DNA of 64,000 nucleotides. Source: CALBPI01 sp963922335. GTDB lineage: Bacteria; Pseudomonadota; Gammaproteobacteria; Steroidobacterales; Woeseiaceae. Of this stretch, positions 34,248 to 41,441 are shown one piece after another (position 1 is the stretch's first letter; every line of letters starts with the position of its first letter). Location of the stretch: assembly GCA_963922335.1 (NCBI GenBank), contig CAWUIB010000003.1, positions 310,001 through 374,000 on the forward strand, given 5' to 3'. The notes under the pieces were generated by a model. It was given only the letters and a program-made list of their open reading frames with translations, did not search any database and was not told the origin of the DNA. Both the position numbers and the translations under genes were made by a program.

Positions 34248-34304
34248 TTAACCGACTAACCGGTGCCCCTTTCGGCCGAAGCGATCGCACGCATTTAACC
34301 GACT
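34248..34304. promoter_or_regulatory. Direct repeats upstream of the hup promoter, candidate activator sites
   Basis: TTAACCGACT occurs at 34248-34257 and again at 34295-34304, 47 bases apart, within 110 bases of the predicted transcription start. NtrC-type activators bind paired upstream sites, so these could be HoxA sites. They do not match the TTG-N5-CAA site known for HupR, so the call is tentative. Confidence 0.35.
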
Positions 34305-34326
34305 GATTCACTTAGGAAGTGGTTTG

Positions 34327-34344
34327 TTGGTACGTCGCTTGCAA
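34327..34344 (+). promoter_or_regulatory. Sigma-54 (-24/-12) promoter of hupSLC
   Basis: TTGGTACG-TCGC-TTGCAA has the invariant GG (34329-34330) and GC (34341-34342) exactly ten bases apart and matches the sigma-54 consensus at almost every position. Transcription would start near 34354, about 55 bases before the hupS ATG. The NtrC-type regulator HoxA at 47907-49391 has the GAFTGA loop needed to activate it. Confidence 0.8.
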
Positions 34345-34409
34345 CGACAGGGGCGGGGGCGACCGCATTGGGTATGCGGCCTGCCAGTAAACGTCTTGGG
34401 GAGACGGAG

Positions 34410-35504
34410 ATGATTGAGACTTTTTATGAGGTGATGCGCCGGCAGGGCATCACACGCCGCAGTTTTTTGAAGTACTGCAGCCTGACGACCGCGGCTATGG
34501 GCATGGGGCCGGCGTTCACGCCACAAGTGGTTCATGCGATGGAGAACAAGCCGCGGATTCCCGTGCTTTGGCTGCATGGACTTGAATGCACCTGTTGCTC
34601 TGAATCGTTCATTCGGTCGGCGCATCCGCTGGTGAAAGACGTGATTCTGTCGATGATCTCACTCGACTATGACGACACGATCATGGCGTCGGCGGGTCAC
34701 GAGGCCGAAGCGATCATCGAAGAGACGATCGAGAAATACAGCGGCAACTTCATTCTCGCGTGCGAAGGTAACCCGGGTCTTGATGAAGATAAGACCGGTG
34801 GTATGTCGTGCATCATCGGCGGCAAGCCGTACACCGAGCAGCTCCGTCACGCAGCCAAGCATGCCAAAGCGATTATCTCCTGGGGCTCGTGTGCTTCATG
34901 GGGTTGCGTTCAGGCTGCAAGGCCAAACCCAACCCGTGCGACACCGATTCACAAGGTGCCCGACATTGGTAATGCGCCGATAATCAAAGTGCCAGGCTGT
35001 CCGCCCATCGCTGAGGTCATGACCGGTGTCATTACCTACATGCTGACGTTTGAGCGCCTACCATCGCTCGACCGCCAGGGGCGTCCGTTGATGTTCTACA
35101 GCCAGCGAATTCACGACAAGTGTTACCGCCGGCCGCATTTCGATGCGGGTCAGTTTGTTGAGGCTTTCGACGATGAGTCGGCACGCAAGGGCTATTGTCT
35201 TTACAAGGTCGGTTGCAAAGGCCCAACGACCTACGCTGCGTGCTCAACCGTTCGTTGGAATGGTGGTTTGTCGTTCCCGATTGAAGCGGGCCATCCCTGC
35301 ATCGGTTGTTCTGAAGATGGTTTCTGGGACAAGGGCGGATTCTATGAGCGCCTGACGACGGTCGATGCCTTCGGCGTCGAGTCGAACGCCGATCGGATCG
35401 GGGGTACGGCGGCCGCGATTGTCGGTGGTGCCGCGGCGGTACATGCCGCGGGATCTGTCGTGCAACGGGTCGCACAGAAACGCGATCAGGAGCAGCAGTC
35501 ATGA
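34410..35504 (+). CDS. hupS: Uptake [NiFe]-hydrogenase small subunit, oxygen-tolerant type
   Basis: 364 residues from ATG 34410; GGAG lies just before it, and a longer frame to 34368 lacks support. A long twin-arginine signal (TRRSFLKYC, Arg16-Arg17) ends at VHA, residue 43. In mature numbering the cysteines Cys17, Cys19 and Cys20 come from LECTCCSES, and WGSCASWGC gives the pair equivalent to Cys115/Cys120 of E. coli Hyd-1. The extra Cys19 and Cys120 form the [4Fe-3S] proximal cluster of oxygen-tolerant group 1 enzymes. Medial and distal cluster ligands (HDKCYRR, CIGCSEDGFW) are present. A C-terminal Ala/Gly/Val-rich helix anchors it to the membrane next to HupC. It overlaps hupL by 4 bases and follows a sigma-54 promoter. 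Confidence 0.97.
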   Translation: MIETFYEVMRRQGITRRSFLKYCSLTTAAMGMGPAFTPQVVHAMENKPRIPVLWLHGLECTCCSESFIRSAHPLVKDVILSMISLDYDDTIMASAGHEAEAIIEETIEKYSGNFILACEGNPGLDEDKTGGMSCIIGGKPYTEQLRHAAKHAKAIISWGSCASWGCVQAARPNPTRATPIHKVPDIGNAPIIKVPGCPPIAEVMTGVITYMLTFERLPSLDRQGRPLMFYSQRIHDKCYRRPHFDAGQFVEAFDDESARKGYCLYKVGCKGPTTYAACSTVRWNGGLSFPIEAGHPCIGCSEDGFWDKGGFYERLTTVDAFGVESNADRIGGTAAAIVGGAAAVHAAGSVVQRVAQKRDQEQQS

Positions 35505-37306
35505 GTGTCATCAAAACACCTAACGGTTTTACGCTGGACAACGCGGGCCAGCGCGTCGTGGTCGATCCGGTAACGCGGATCGAAGGTCACATGCGTGCCG
35601 AGGTCAATATCGACAGCAACAACATGATCACCAACGCGGTATCGAGTGGCACCATGTGGCGCGGGCTGGAAGTGATCCTGAAGGGTCGTGACCCGCGGGA
35701 TGCATGGGCGTTCACGCAGCGAATTTGTGGCGTATGCACAGGCACGCACGCGTTGACATCGGTGCGCGCGGTCGAGGATTCGATCGGTATCAGCATTCCC
35801 GAGAATGCGAATAGCATTCGCAACATCATGCAGTTGTCGCTTCAGATCCACGACCATCTCGTGCATTTCTATCATCTGCATGCGCTGGACTGGGTAAACC
35901 CGGTCAATGCTTTGGCCGCTGACCCCAAGGCGACCTCCGCGCTGCAGCAGAAAGTGAGCCCGAGTCACCCCAACTCATCTCCGGGCTACTTCCGCGATAT
36001 TCAGAATCGACTCAAGAAGTTTGTTGAGTCCGGCCAGCTTGGACCGTTTAAGAACGGCTACTGGACGAACCCTGCGTATCTGTTGCCACCCGAAGCGGAT
36101 CTGATGGCCGTGACACACTATCTGGAAGCGTTGGATTTCCAGAAAGAAATCATGAAAACCCGGACGATCTTCGGCGGAAAGGACACACACCCGAACTGGA
36201 CCGTGGGCGGCACACCGTCTCCGATCAATATCGACGATACGGGCGGTGTTGGTGGCCTCAACATGGTCAAGCTGAATCAGGTCAAGCAGATCATCCAGGA
36301 CACCAAGACGTTCATCGATAACGTCTACATCCCGGACATTCTCGCGATCGGCCAGTTCTACAAAGGCTGGCTGTACGGCGGGGGTATCTCCGGGCAAAGC
36401 GTCATGGCTTATGGCGATATCCCGGACCGGGCGAATGACTACTCGCCAGAAAACCTTATGATGCCGAGCGGCGCCATCATCAATGGCAACCTCAATGAAG
36501 TGCATGAGATTGATCTTCGCGACCCCGAACAGATTCAGGAGTTCGTGCCGCATTCCTGGTACGAGTACCCGGATGGTGTGAAGGGACTGCACCCGTGGGA
36601 TGGCATCACCGAGCCGAAGTTTGATGTCAGTACCGCGAAAGGCACTCAGCACAACATTGAGGAACTCGATGAAGCGGCGAGCTATTCCTGGATCAAGGCC
36701 CCGCGCTGGAAGGGCCATGCGATGGAAGTGGGTCCGTTGGCTCGATACGTCATCGGTTACGCGAAAGGCCACGAGGAGATCACAGAGCAGATCAACTACG
36801 TGCTGAAGGCGCTGGATGTGCCGGTCGATGCATTGTTCTCGACGCTGGGTCGCACCGCGGCACGCGCTCTCGAGTCGCAGTGGGCTGCCGACAAGCAGAT
36901 CTACTTCTTCGACAAGATGATGGCCAACATCAAGGCCGGCGATACCGCAACGCACAGTGGTGACAAATGGGATCCGAAGGATTGGCCGGCCGAGAGTAAG
37001 GGCGTCGGGTTCACCGAGGCACCGCGCGGCGCGCTGGCCCACTGGATTCGGATTAAGGACACCAAGATCGAAAACTACCAGTGTGTGGTGCCCACGACCT
37101 GGAACGGGTCGCCCCGCGATGAGGAAGGCAACATCGGTGCGTTCGAAGCGTCACTGATGAACACGAAGGTCGAAGTGCCGCACGAGCCGGTGGAGATCCT
37201 GAGAAGCATCCACAGCTTCGACCCGTGTCTTGCATGTTCCACGCATGTGATGTCCGAAGATGGCGAAGAGCTGGCGAAGGTAACCACCTCGCCAGTCGGC
37301 AGCTAG
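35501..37306 (+). CDS. hupL: Uptake [NiFe]-hydrogenase large subunit
   Basis: 601 residues. The active-site cysteines are Cys76/Cys79 in RICGVCTGTHA and Cys576/Cys579 in DPCLACSTH. Protein maturation cuts after His582, removing a 19-residue tail, slightly longer than the usual 15. The DPVTRIEGHMRAEV start and GGHxHP-like GGKDTHPNWTVGG region are typical of group 1 enzymes. It oxidises H2 at the NiFe(CN)2CO centre on the periplasmic face and passes electrons to HupS and then the cytochrome b subunit. It is co-exported with HupS by the Tat system after nickel insertion by HypAB and cleavage by HupD. Confidence 0.98.
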   Translation: MSVIKTPNGFTLDNAGQRVVVDPVTRIEGHMRAEVNIDSNNMITNAVSSGTMWRGLEVILKGRDPRDAWAFTQRICGVCTGTHALTSVRAVEDSIGISIPENANSIRNIMQLSLQIHDHLVHFYHLHALDWVNPVNALAADPKATSALQQKVSPSHPNSSPGYFRDIQNRLKKFVESGQLGPFKNGYWTNPAYLLPPEADLMAVTHYLEALDFQKEIMKTRTIFGGKDTHPNWTVGGTPSPINIDDTGGVGGLNMVKLNQVKQIIQDTKTFIDNVYIPDILAIGQFYKGWLYGGGISGQSVMAYGDIPDRANDYSPENLMMPSGAIINGNLNEVHEIDLRDPEQIQEFVPHSWYEYPDGVKGLHPWDGITEPKFDVSTAKGTQHNIEELDEAASYSWIKAPRWKGHAMEVGPLARYVIGYAKGHEEITEQINYVLKALDVPVDALFSTLGRTAARALESQWAADKQIYFFDKMMANIKAGDTATHSGDKWDPKDWPAESKGVGFTEAPRGALAHWIRIKDTKIENYQCVVPTTWNGSPRDEEGNIGAFEASLMNTKVEVPHEPVEILRSIHSFDPCLACSTHVMSEDGEELAKVTTSPVGS

Positions 37307-37318
37307 GAGGGTCGGGCG

Positions 37319-38035
37319 ATGGTTGCAAAAATGGTGGAGCGCGCACCGGCGCAAACCGCGGTCTATGTGTACGAGGCGCCGATGCGCCTCTGGCACTGGA
37401 TCAATGCGCTCAGCATTGTGATTCTTGGTATCACCGGATACTTCATCTCGCATCCGCTACCCACGATGCCCGGTGAGGCGATCGATAACTTTCTGATGGG
37501 CTACATCCGATTTGCCCACTTCGCCGCCGCCTACATTTTTGCCATTGGATTCGCTTTTCGAATCTACTGGGCATTCGTTGGCAACAGTCACGCACGGCAA
37601 ATGTTCCTGCCCCCGATTTTCAATCGGGAATGGTGGGGCGGTATTTGGCACGAGGTCAAGTGGTACTTGTTCCTCGAGCGTGAGCCACGCAAGTACACCG
37701 GCCACAACCCTTTGGCGACACTTGTCATGCATGTGGTCCTGGTCTGGGGCACGTTGTTCATGATCGCAACCGGCTTCGCCCTCTATGGCGAAGGCACTCA
37801 GCACGGCAGCTGGGCGAACGACATGTTCACATCGTGGGTGATGCCGCTGTTTGGGAACAGCCAGAGCGTTCACACCTATCACAACCTCGGCATGTGGGTG
37901 ATCATTTGCTTTGTCATCATCCATGTCTACGTGGCCATTCGCGAAGACATCATGTCGCGTCAAAGCCTGATCAGCACCATGGTCAGCGGTTGGCGGATGT
38001 TCAAAGACGACCGGGACGTCGACGACGGCCGATAA
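37319..38035 (+). CDS. hupC: Hydrogenase b-type cytochrome subunit
   Basis: 238 residues with an excellent ribosome site (AGGAGGG). Four membrane helices carry the histidines expected to bind two hemes: RLWHWINALS, RFAHFAAAYIFAIGF, LATLVMHVVLVWG and HTYHNLGMWVIICFVIIHVY. HupC anchors HupSL to the inner membrane and hands electrons to quinone. It is the last gene of the first hup operon; a strong terminator starts 26 bases after its stop. Confidence 0.96.
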   Translation: MVAKMVERAPAQTAVYVYEAPMRLWHWINALSIVILGITGYFISHPLPTMPGEAIDNFLMGYIRFAHFAAAYIFAIGFAFRIYWAFVGNSHARQMFLPPIFNREWWGGIWHEVKWYLFLEREPRKYTGHNPLATLVMHVVLVWGTLFMIATGFALYGEGTQHGSWANDMFTSWVMPLFGNSQSVHTYHNLGMWVIICFVIIHVYVAIREDIMSRQSLISTMVSGWRMFKDDRDVDDGR

Positions 38036-38061
38036 ACGCGCAAAATCGCGATTTTGACGAA

Positions 38062-38103
38062 AACAGGCGCCGAACGTTGATCGTTCGGCGTCTGTTTTTG
38101 TTT
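38062..38103 (+). terminator. Strong rho-independent terminator after hupC
   Basis: A 15-base-pair stem with one G-T wobble (left arm 38062-38076, loop TTGAT, right arm 38082-38096) is followed by a T-rich tail (TTTGTTT). It separates the structural operon hupSLC from the maturation genes. Confidence 0.9.
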
Positions 38104-38350
38104 ACCTGAACAAGAAAGCTTGTCGAATAGACGTGTCATGGTCAATTGACACTGTCTACCCTCTACATCGGCCTAATCTGTTGAATTAAATTGCGTTATC
38201 GGAAGGTTGCTTTACAGCTTTTTCCGCGGGTGGTTTATTGCTTTCCATCCGAAGTGTCTATCCAACATGACATTCGGGTGACGCGCCGGGAGGTAGGGGA
38301 CGCCTGCCGGCGCCTTTTCTACAACGACGTATCGACTTCGGGGGACGACG
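38104..38350. promoter_or_regulatory. Promoter region of the hupD-hypF operon
   Basis: 247 bases without a gene. A 10-base perfect palindrome GTCAATTGAC is at 38141-38150, inside a wider dyad GTGTCA...TGACAC (38133-38152). A weaker sigma-54-like element has GG at 38228-38229 and GC at 38240-38241 with the -12 core ATTGCT; its -24 part is poor. One or both could drive the long maturation operon. Confidence 0.45.
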
Positions 38351-39073
38351 ATGCAGTCAGGCGATAACCATCCCAGTCAATCTCGACCGAGCGTGCTGGT
38401 GCTCGGCATCGGCAACATTCTCTGGGCCGACGAAGGTTTCGGTGTGCGTGCCGCTGATCATCTGCATCGCCACTGGGCGTTCGACGATTCCGTGACCGTA
38501 ATGGATGGTGGCACCCAGGGGATCTACCTGCTCGAACACATTGAGCGTGCCGACATACTCGTCATCCTCGATGCGATCGACTATGGGCTGGACCCGGGAA
38601 CGATGAAGCTCATCGAAGACGAGGCGGTGCCAAGCTATCTCGGCGCAAAAAAAGTCAGCCTGCACCAGACCGGTTTCCAGGAAGTGCTAGCGATGGCGGA
38701 TATGCTGGGTCGGATGCCGGAGCGCATTCTTCTGGTGGGCGTGCAGCCGCGCCAGATTGAGGATTTCGGCGGCAGTTTGCACCCGATGATTCGCGACTGC
38801 GTGGAACCGGCAGCATCGGCTGCCGTGGTGTGGTTGCGGAAGTTGGGCGTGCAAGCAGTGCGCCGCGCGCAGCCCCTTGGGCCTGAAGATTCCATTGCCG
38901 GCAGCGAGATTGACCAGCAGCGCTATGAGCGGGAACGCCCGACGGCAGCGGACGCCTGTCGTATCGGTGACGAGCGTGTGCTTGATTCGGAGCGCTACCG
39001 AGTGGCTTACCGGCCGGTGTCGGTCGATCCCGGATCCGTCTCAGTGGATGTCGATCATCGAGGCAAGTACTGA
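38351..39073 (+). CDS. hupD: Hydrogenase maturation endopeptidase
   Basis: 240 residues. The family nickel-binding acid residues are in GIGNILWADEGFG (Glu) and LDAIDYG (Asp), and the His is in VSLHQTGF. It recognises nickel in the nearly finished large subunit and removes the C-terminal tail of HupL. The C-terminal 70 residues (after about 170) are hydrophilic and longer than in HyaD or HybD. First gene of the second hydrogenase operon; its stop overlaps the hupF start. Confidence 0.95.
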   Translation: MQSGDNHPSQSRPSVLVLGIGNILWADEGFGVRAADHLHRHWAFDDSVTVMDGGTQGIYLLEHIERADILVILDAIDYGLDPGTMKLIEDEAVPSYLGAKKVSLHQTGFQEVLAMADMLGRMPERILLVGVQPRQIEDFGGSLHPMIRDCVEPAASAAVVWLRKLGVQAVRRAQPLGPEDSIAGSEIDQQRYERERPTAADACRIGDERVLDSERYRVAYRPVSVDPGSVSVDVDHRGKY

Positions 39074-39390
39074 TGTGTATCGGAGTACCGATGCAGGTCG
39101 TCGAACCCGGTGACGGCGTCGCTCTGTGCGATGGCATCGAAGGTCGCCAACAGGTGCTGATGGAACTGGTCGGTGATCAGCCAGTGGGTACATGGGTATT
39201 GACGCATCTGGGCGCAGCCCGGGAACTCCTTACAGAAGACGCCGCGCACAAAATCAATGACGCCATTCGTGCGGTCAATCTGGTCATGCAGGGAGAGACG
39301 AATGTCGATCACTTGTTTGCCGATCTGATTGATCGGGAGCCGGAACCACCACCATCCATGCTCGCGGCCCAGCGCCAGTCGAAAGCCTGA
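39073..39390 (+). CDS. hupF: HypC-family hydrogenase chaperone HupF
   Basis: 105 residues, longer than HypC because of a C-terminal extension. It starts MCIGVPMQVVE, with Cys2 that in the HypC family binds the Fe(CN)2CO unit and the large subunit. The remainder GTWVLTHLGAARELLTEDAA fits HupF. In Rhizobium HupF works beside HypC and protects HupL at high oxygen. A separate HypC is encoded at 43778, so this is a genuine second paralogue. The A of its ATG is the last base of the hupD stop. Confidence 0.93.
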   Translation: MCIGVPMQVVEPGDGVALCDGIEGRQQVLMELVGDQPVGTWVLTHLGAARELLTEDAAHKINDAIRAVNLVMQGETNVDHLFADLIDREPEPPPSMLAAQRQSKA

Positions 39391-39409
39391 GCACCTTACG
39401 GAGACTTCG

Positions 39410-39847
39410 ATGTTTGCACCTGCCATCCAATCCATTATCGATGCCCGGAACTACCCGACGCTTACGCTTGCTGAGGTGGATGAGTTCATCGCCGCCCGCG
39501 AGCACGTCGTTTTGTTTTTCCCGGAGATGATGAAGCCACTGCCAGAGGCAGCCGATGTCGCCGTCATTCTCGGCGAGATTGCGAGATCCTTTGAGGGCCA
39601 GCTTGAAGTTGCCGTCGTTGCGTGGAACGCACAGCGCGACCTGCAACTCCGCTATCGCTTCAACAAGTTCCCCGCGTTGGTCTTCCTTCGACGCGGTGAG
39701 TACCTCGGCGCCATCTCCGGCGTGCTGGACTGGGGCGACTACGTCATCGAAGTCGAGCGATTGCTGGCGGCAGAGCCGTCGGAACCACCACCCATGAATT
39801 TGCCTGGCGGGCGCGGTGTTGCACCCGAGAAAGGAGTGAACCCATGA
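39410..39847 (+). CDS. hupG: Hydrogenase accessory protein HupG (HyaE family)
   Basis: 145 residues from ATG 39410, behind ACGGAG; the frame is open further upstream but without family match. It has a thioredoxin fold without a CxxC (VVLFFPEMMKPLPEAADVAV; FNKFPALVFLRRGEYLGAISGV). HyaE/HupG proteins act as chaperones for the small subunit and its Tat signal. It overlaps hupH by 4 bases. Confidence 0.9.
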   Translation: MFAPAIQSIIDARNYPTLTLAEVDEFIAAREHVVLFFPEMMKPLPEAADVAVILGEIARSFEGQLEVAVVAWNAQRDLQLRYRFNKFPALVFLRRGEYLGAISGVLDWGDYVIEVERLLAAEPSEPPPMNLPGGRGVAPEKGVNP

Positions 39848-40701
39848 AAGATCTCGGAATTCCGGTTGTCGTTGAACCGGGCTCGCAGCCGGCCGATGAA
39901 GATGGCGTTGTCATTGACTACATGAAAATGCCGCAGTCGGTTTGGACCTACGATGTGCCCGTAGTTCCAGAGCCCGAAGATGTGGTGGGTTTGGATGAAG
40001 GGCTGAAGGCGCTCACGCTGATCCGCGATTCATTGTCTCGCTACGAGCCAGGCACTTCCGCGGTATCGATCCCACTGGATCACCTCGATCCGAAGAATCG
40101 CACGCTGATTGACCAGGTACTGGGCAACGGCGAGGTGAGCATCGTCTTCGATGGTCCTGTGTCGGCAAGGATTCAAGAATCCGTGCTTACGGGTGTATGG
40201 CGGGTGCAATACGTTGATGACGACGATCAGATCATCGAAGACGTCGTTGAAGTGGCGAGCGTGCCCAAGTTGATTGAGCGCGCAGTATTCACCAACGCTG
40301 CTGAAAACATTTCTTTCGAAGTCGACGGAATACCGGCGGAGGTTGGAAACGCGCCGGCGATCATGACTGAGATTCAGGACAAACTCGCGGAGTACGCGAA
40401 GAGCGGTGCGGTGCATGTCGTCAACCTGACGCTACTACCCTGCAGCGATGCGGACCTCGATTTCATGGCGACAATGCTCGGTTCCGGGCCGGCCGTCATT
40501 CTCTCGCGTGGCTATGGCAATTGCCGCATCACCAGCACAGGCACACGCAATCTCTGGTGGGTGCAGTTCTTTAATTCGCAGGACACACTGATTCTCAATT
40601 CTCTCGAGGTGTCCGCAGTGCCGGAAGTCGCATGCGCTGCGCCCGAAGATCTGGCAGACAGCGCAGAGCGACTGGATGACATTCTGGAGCTCTACCAGTG
40701 A
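39844..40701 (+). CDS. hupH: Hydrogenase accessory protein HupH (HyaF family)
   Basis: 285 residues. The C-terminal half is the HupH domain: MTEIQDKLAEYAKSGAVHVV, NLTLLPCSDADLDFM and SRGYGNCRITSTGTRNLWWV. The N-terminal MPQSVWTYDVPVVPEPEDVV is also typical. HyaF/HupH is needed for full small-subunit maturation in air, but its chemistry is not settled. Overlaps hupG and hupI by 4 bases each. Confidence 0.92.
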   Translation: MKDLGIPVVVEPGSQPADEDGVVIDYMKMPQSVWTYDVPVVPEPEDVVGLDEGLKALTLIRDSLSRYEPGTSAVSIPLDHLDPKNRTLIDQVLGNGEVSIVFDGPVSARIQESVLTGVWRVQYVDDDDQIIEDVVEVASVPKLIERAVFTNAAENISFEVDGIPAEVGNAPAIMTEIQDKLAEYAKSGAVHVVNLTLLPCSDADLDFMATMLGSGPAVILSRGYGNCRITSTGTRNLWWVQFFNSQDTLILNSLEVSAVPEVACAAPEDLADSAERLDDILELYQ

Positions 40702-40919
40702 GCACGGTATTCCTGCCTGGCTCGTATGGCGGCGACGCCAGCAAACTGACGAACAGCACGCGTCTGGAGTGCAAGATTTGCTGGTATGTCTACGATCCTG
40801 CGCAGGGCGACGACTATTGGCAGATTCCGCCTGGCACACCGTTTAGTGCGCTGCCCGATCACTGGAGCTGTCCTGAATGTGACGGCTTGAAACACGACTT
40901 CATGGTGCTGGAGGACTAG
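40698..40919 (+). CDS. hupI: Hydrogenase-associated rubredoxin HupI
   Basis: 73 residues from GTG 40698. Two CxxC knuckles bind one iron: CKICWYVYDPAQGD and SCPECDGLKHDFMVLE. Aromatic core residues W, Y and F are conserved. HupI-type rubredoxins in hydrogenase operons help small-subunit iron-sulfur maturation when oxygen is present. The start overlaps the hupH stop. Confidence 0.96.
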   Translation: MSTVFLPGSYGGDASKLTNSTRLECKICWYVYDPAQGDDYWQIPPGTPFSALPDHWSCPECDGLKHDFMVLED

Positions 40920-40923
40920 TGCT

Positions 40924-41439
40924 GTGAATCTCGGTGAAACCACCCAGCGACTCGAGTTTGAGTTCGAACGTATTCACCGCGAACGGATGCACGATGTGCC
41001 GATACTCAACCATGAGCTTTCGGTTGAGGCGGTGGGATTCAAGCCGACCGAGCATGGTGTGCTCGGTGTTCTGATCACGCCCTGGTTCATGAATCTCATG
41101 TTGTTGCCGGACGAGGATCATGACTTCGACGAAGATGTGCCTGGCAAAACCGTATCGGTGCCGCTGCCCGCAGGAGTGGTCGACTTTATTGCGGCCCACG
41201 AGGAGGCGATCGGCAGCTACCGAATGTGCTCGCTGTACTCGCCGGTGTTTGAATTCGCGGATCAGGATGCCGCAACAGAAACCGCGAGTGCAGTGATGGA
41301 AGGCATTTTCTCAGACCCTGTTGAGCCGGAGCCTGAGGAGACATTTTCACTGGTTGATGAACCGGAGACACCCCCACCGGCCAAGCCGACCAAAGTGTCG
41401 CGCCGCGCGTTGTTTCGCAGCCTTGCTGGGGTGGACTGA
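40924..41439 (+). CDS. hupJ: Hydrogenase assembly chaperone HupJ (HybE family)
   Basis: 171 residues from GTG 40924. The HybE domain is seen in FEFERIHRERMHDVPILNHE, LSVEAVGFKP, GVLITPWFMNLMLLP and YRMCSLYSPVFEFADQDAA. HybE binds the small-subunit Tat signal and delays export until both subunits are mature. The C-terminal 45 residues (Pro/Glu-rich, then SRRALFRSLAGVD) form an extra tail with a RRALFR segment. Four bases separate it from hupI and two from hupK. Confidence 0.9.
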   Translation: MNLGETTQRLEFEFERIHRERMHDVPILNHELSVEAVGFKPTEHGVLGVLITPWFMNLMLLPDEDHDFDEDVPGKTVSVPLPAGVVDFIAAHEEAIGSYRMCSLYSPVFEFADQDAATETASAVMEGIFSDPVEPEPEETFSLVDEPETPPPAKPTKVSRRALFRSLAGVD

Positions 41440-41441
41440 CG

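Noticed and set aside
34368..34409. N-terminal extension of HupS (14 extra residues)
   Set aside because: The ATG at 34410 has a much better ribosome site and gives the standard Tat leader; the extension would also start only about 15 bases after the predicted transcription start.
35975..37042. Reverse-strand open frame of 355 codons
   Set aside because: Antisense to hupL; no recognisable motifs and no ribosome site.
38204..38221. GG-N10-GC match near 38206 as sigma-54 promoter
   Set aside because: The -12 part reads ACAGCT instead of TTGCA, so only the spacing fits. The element at 38228-38241 is better, and even that is weak.
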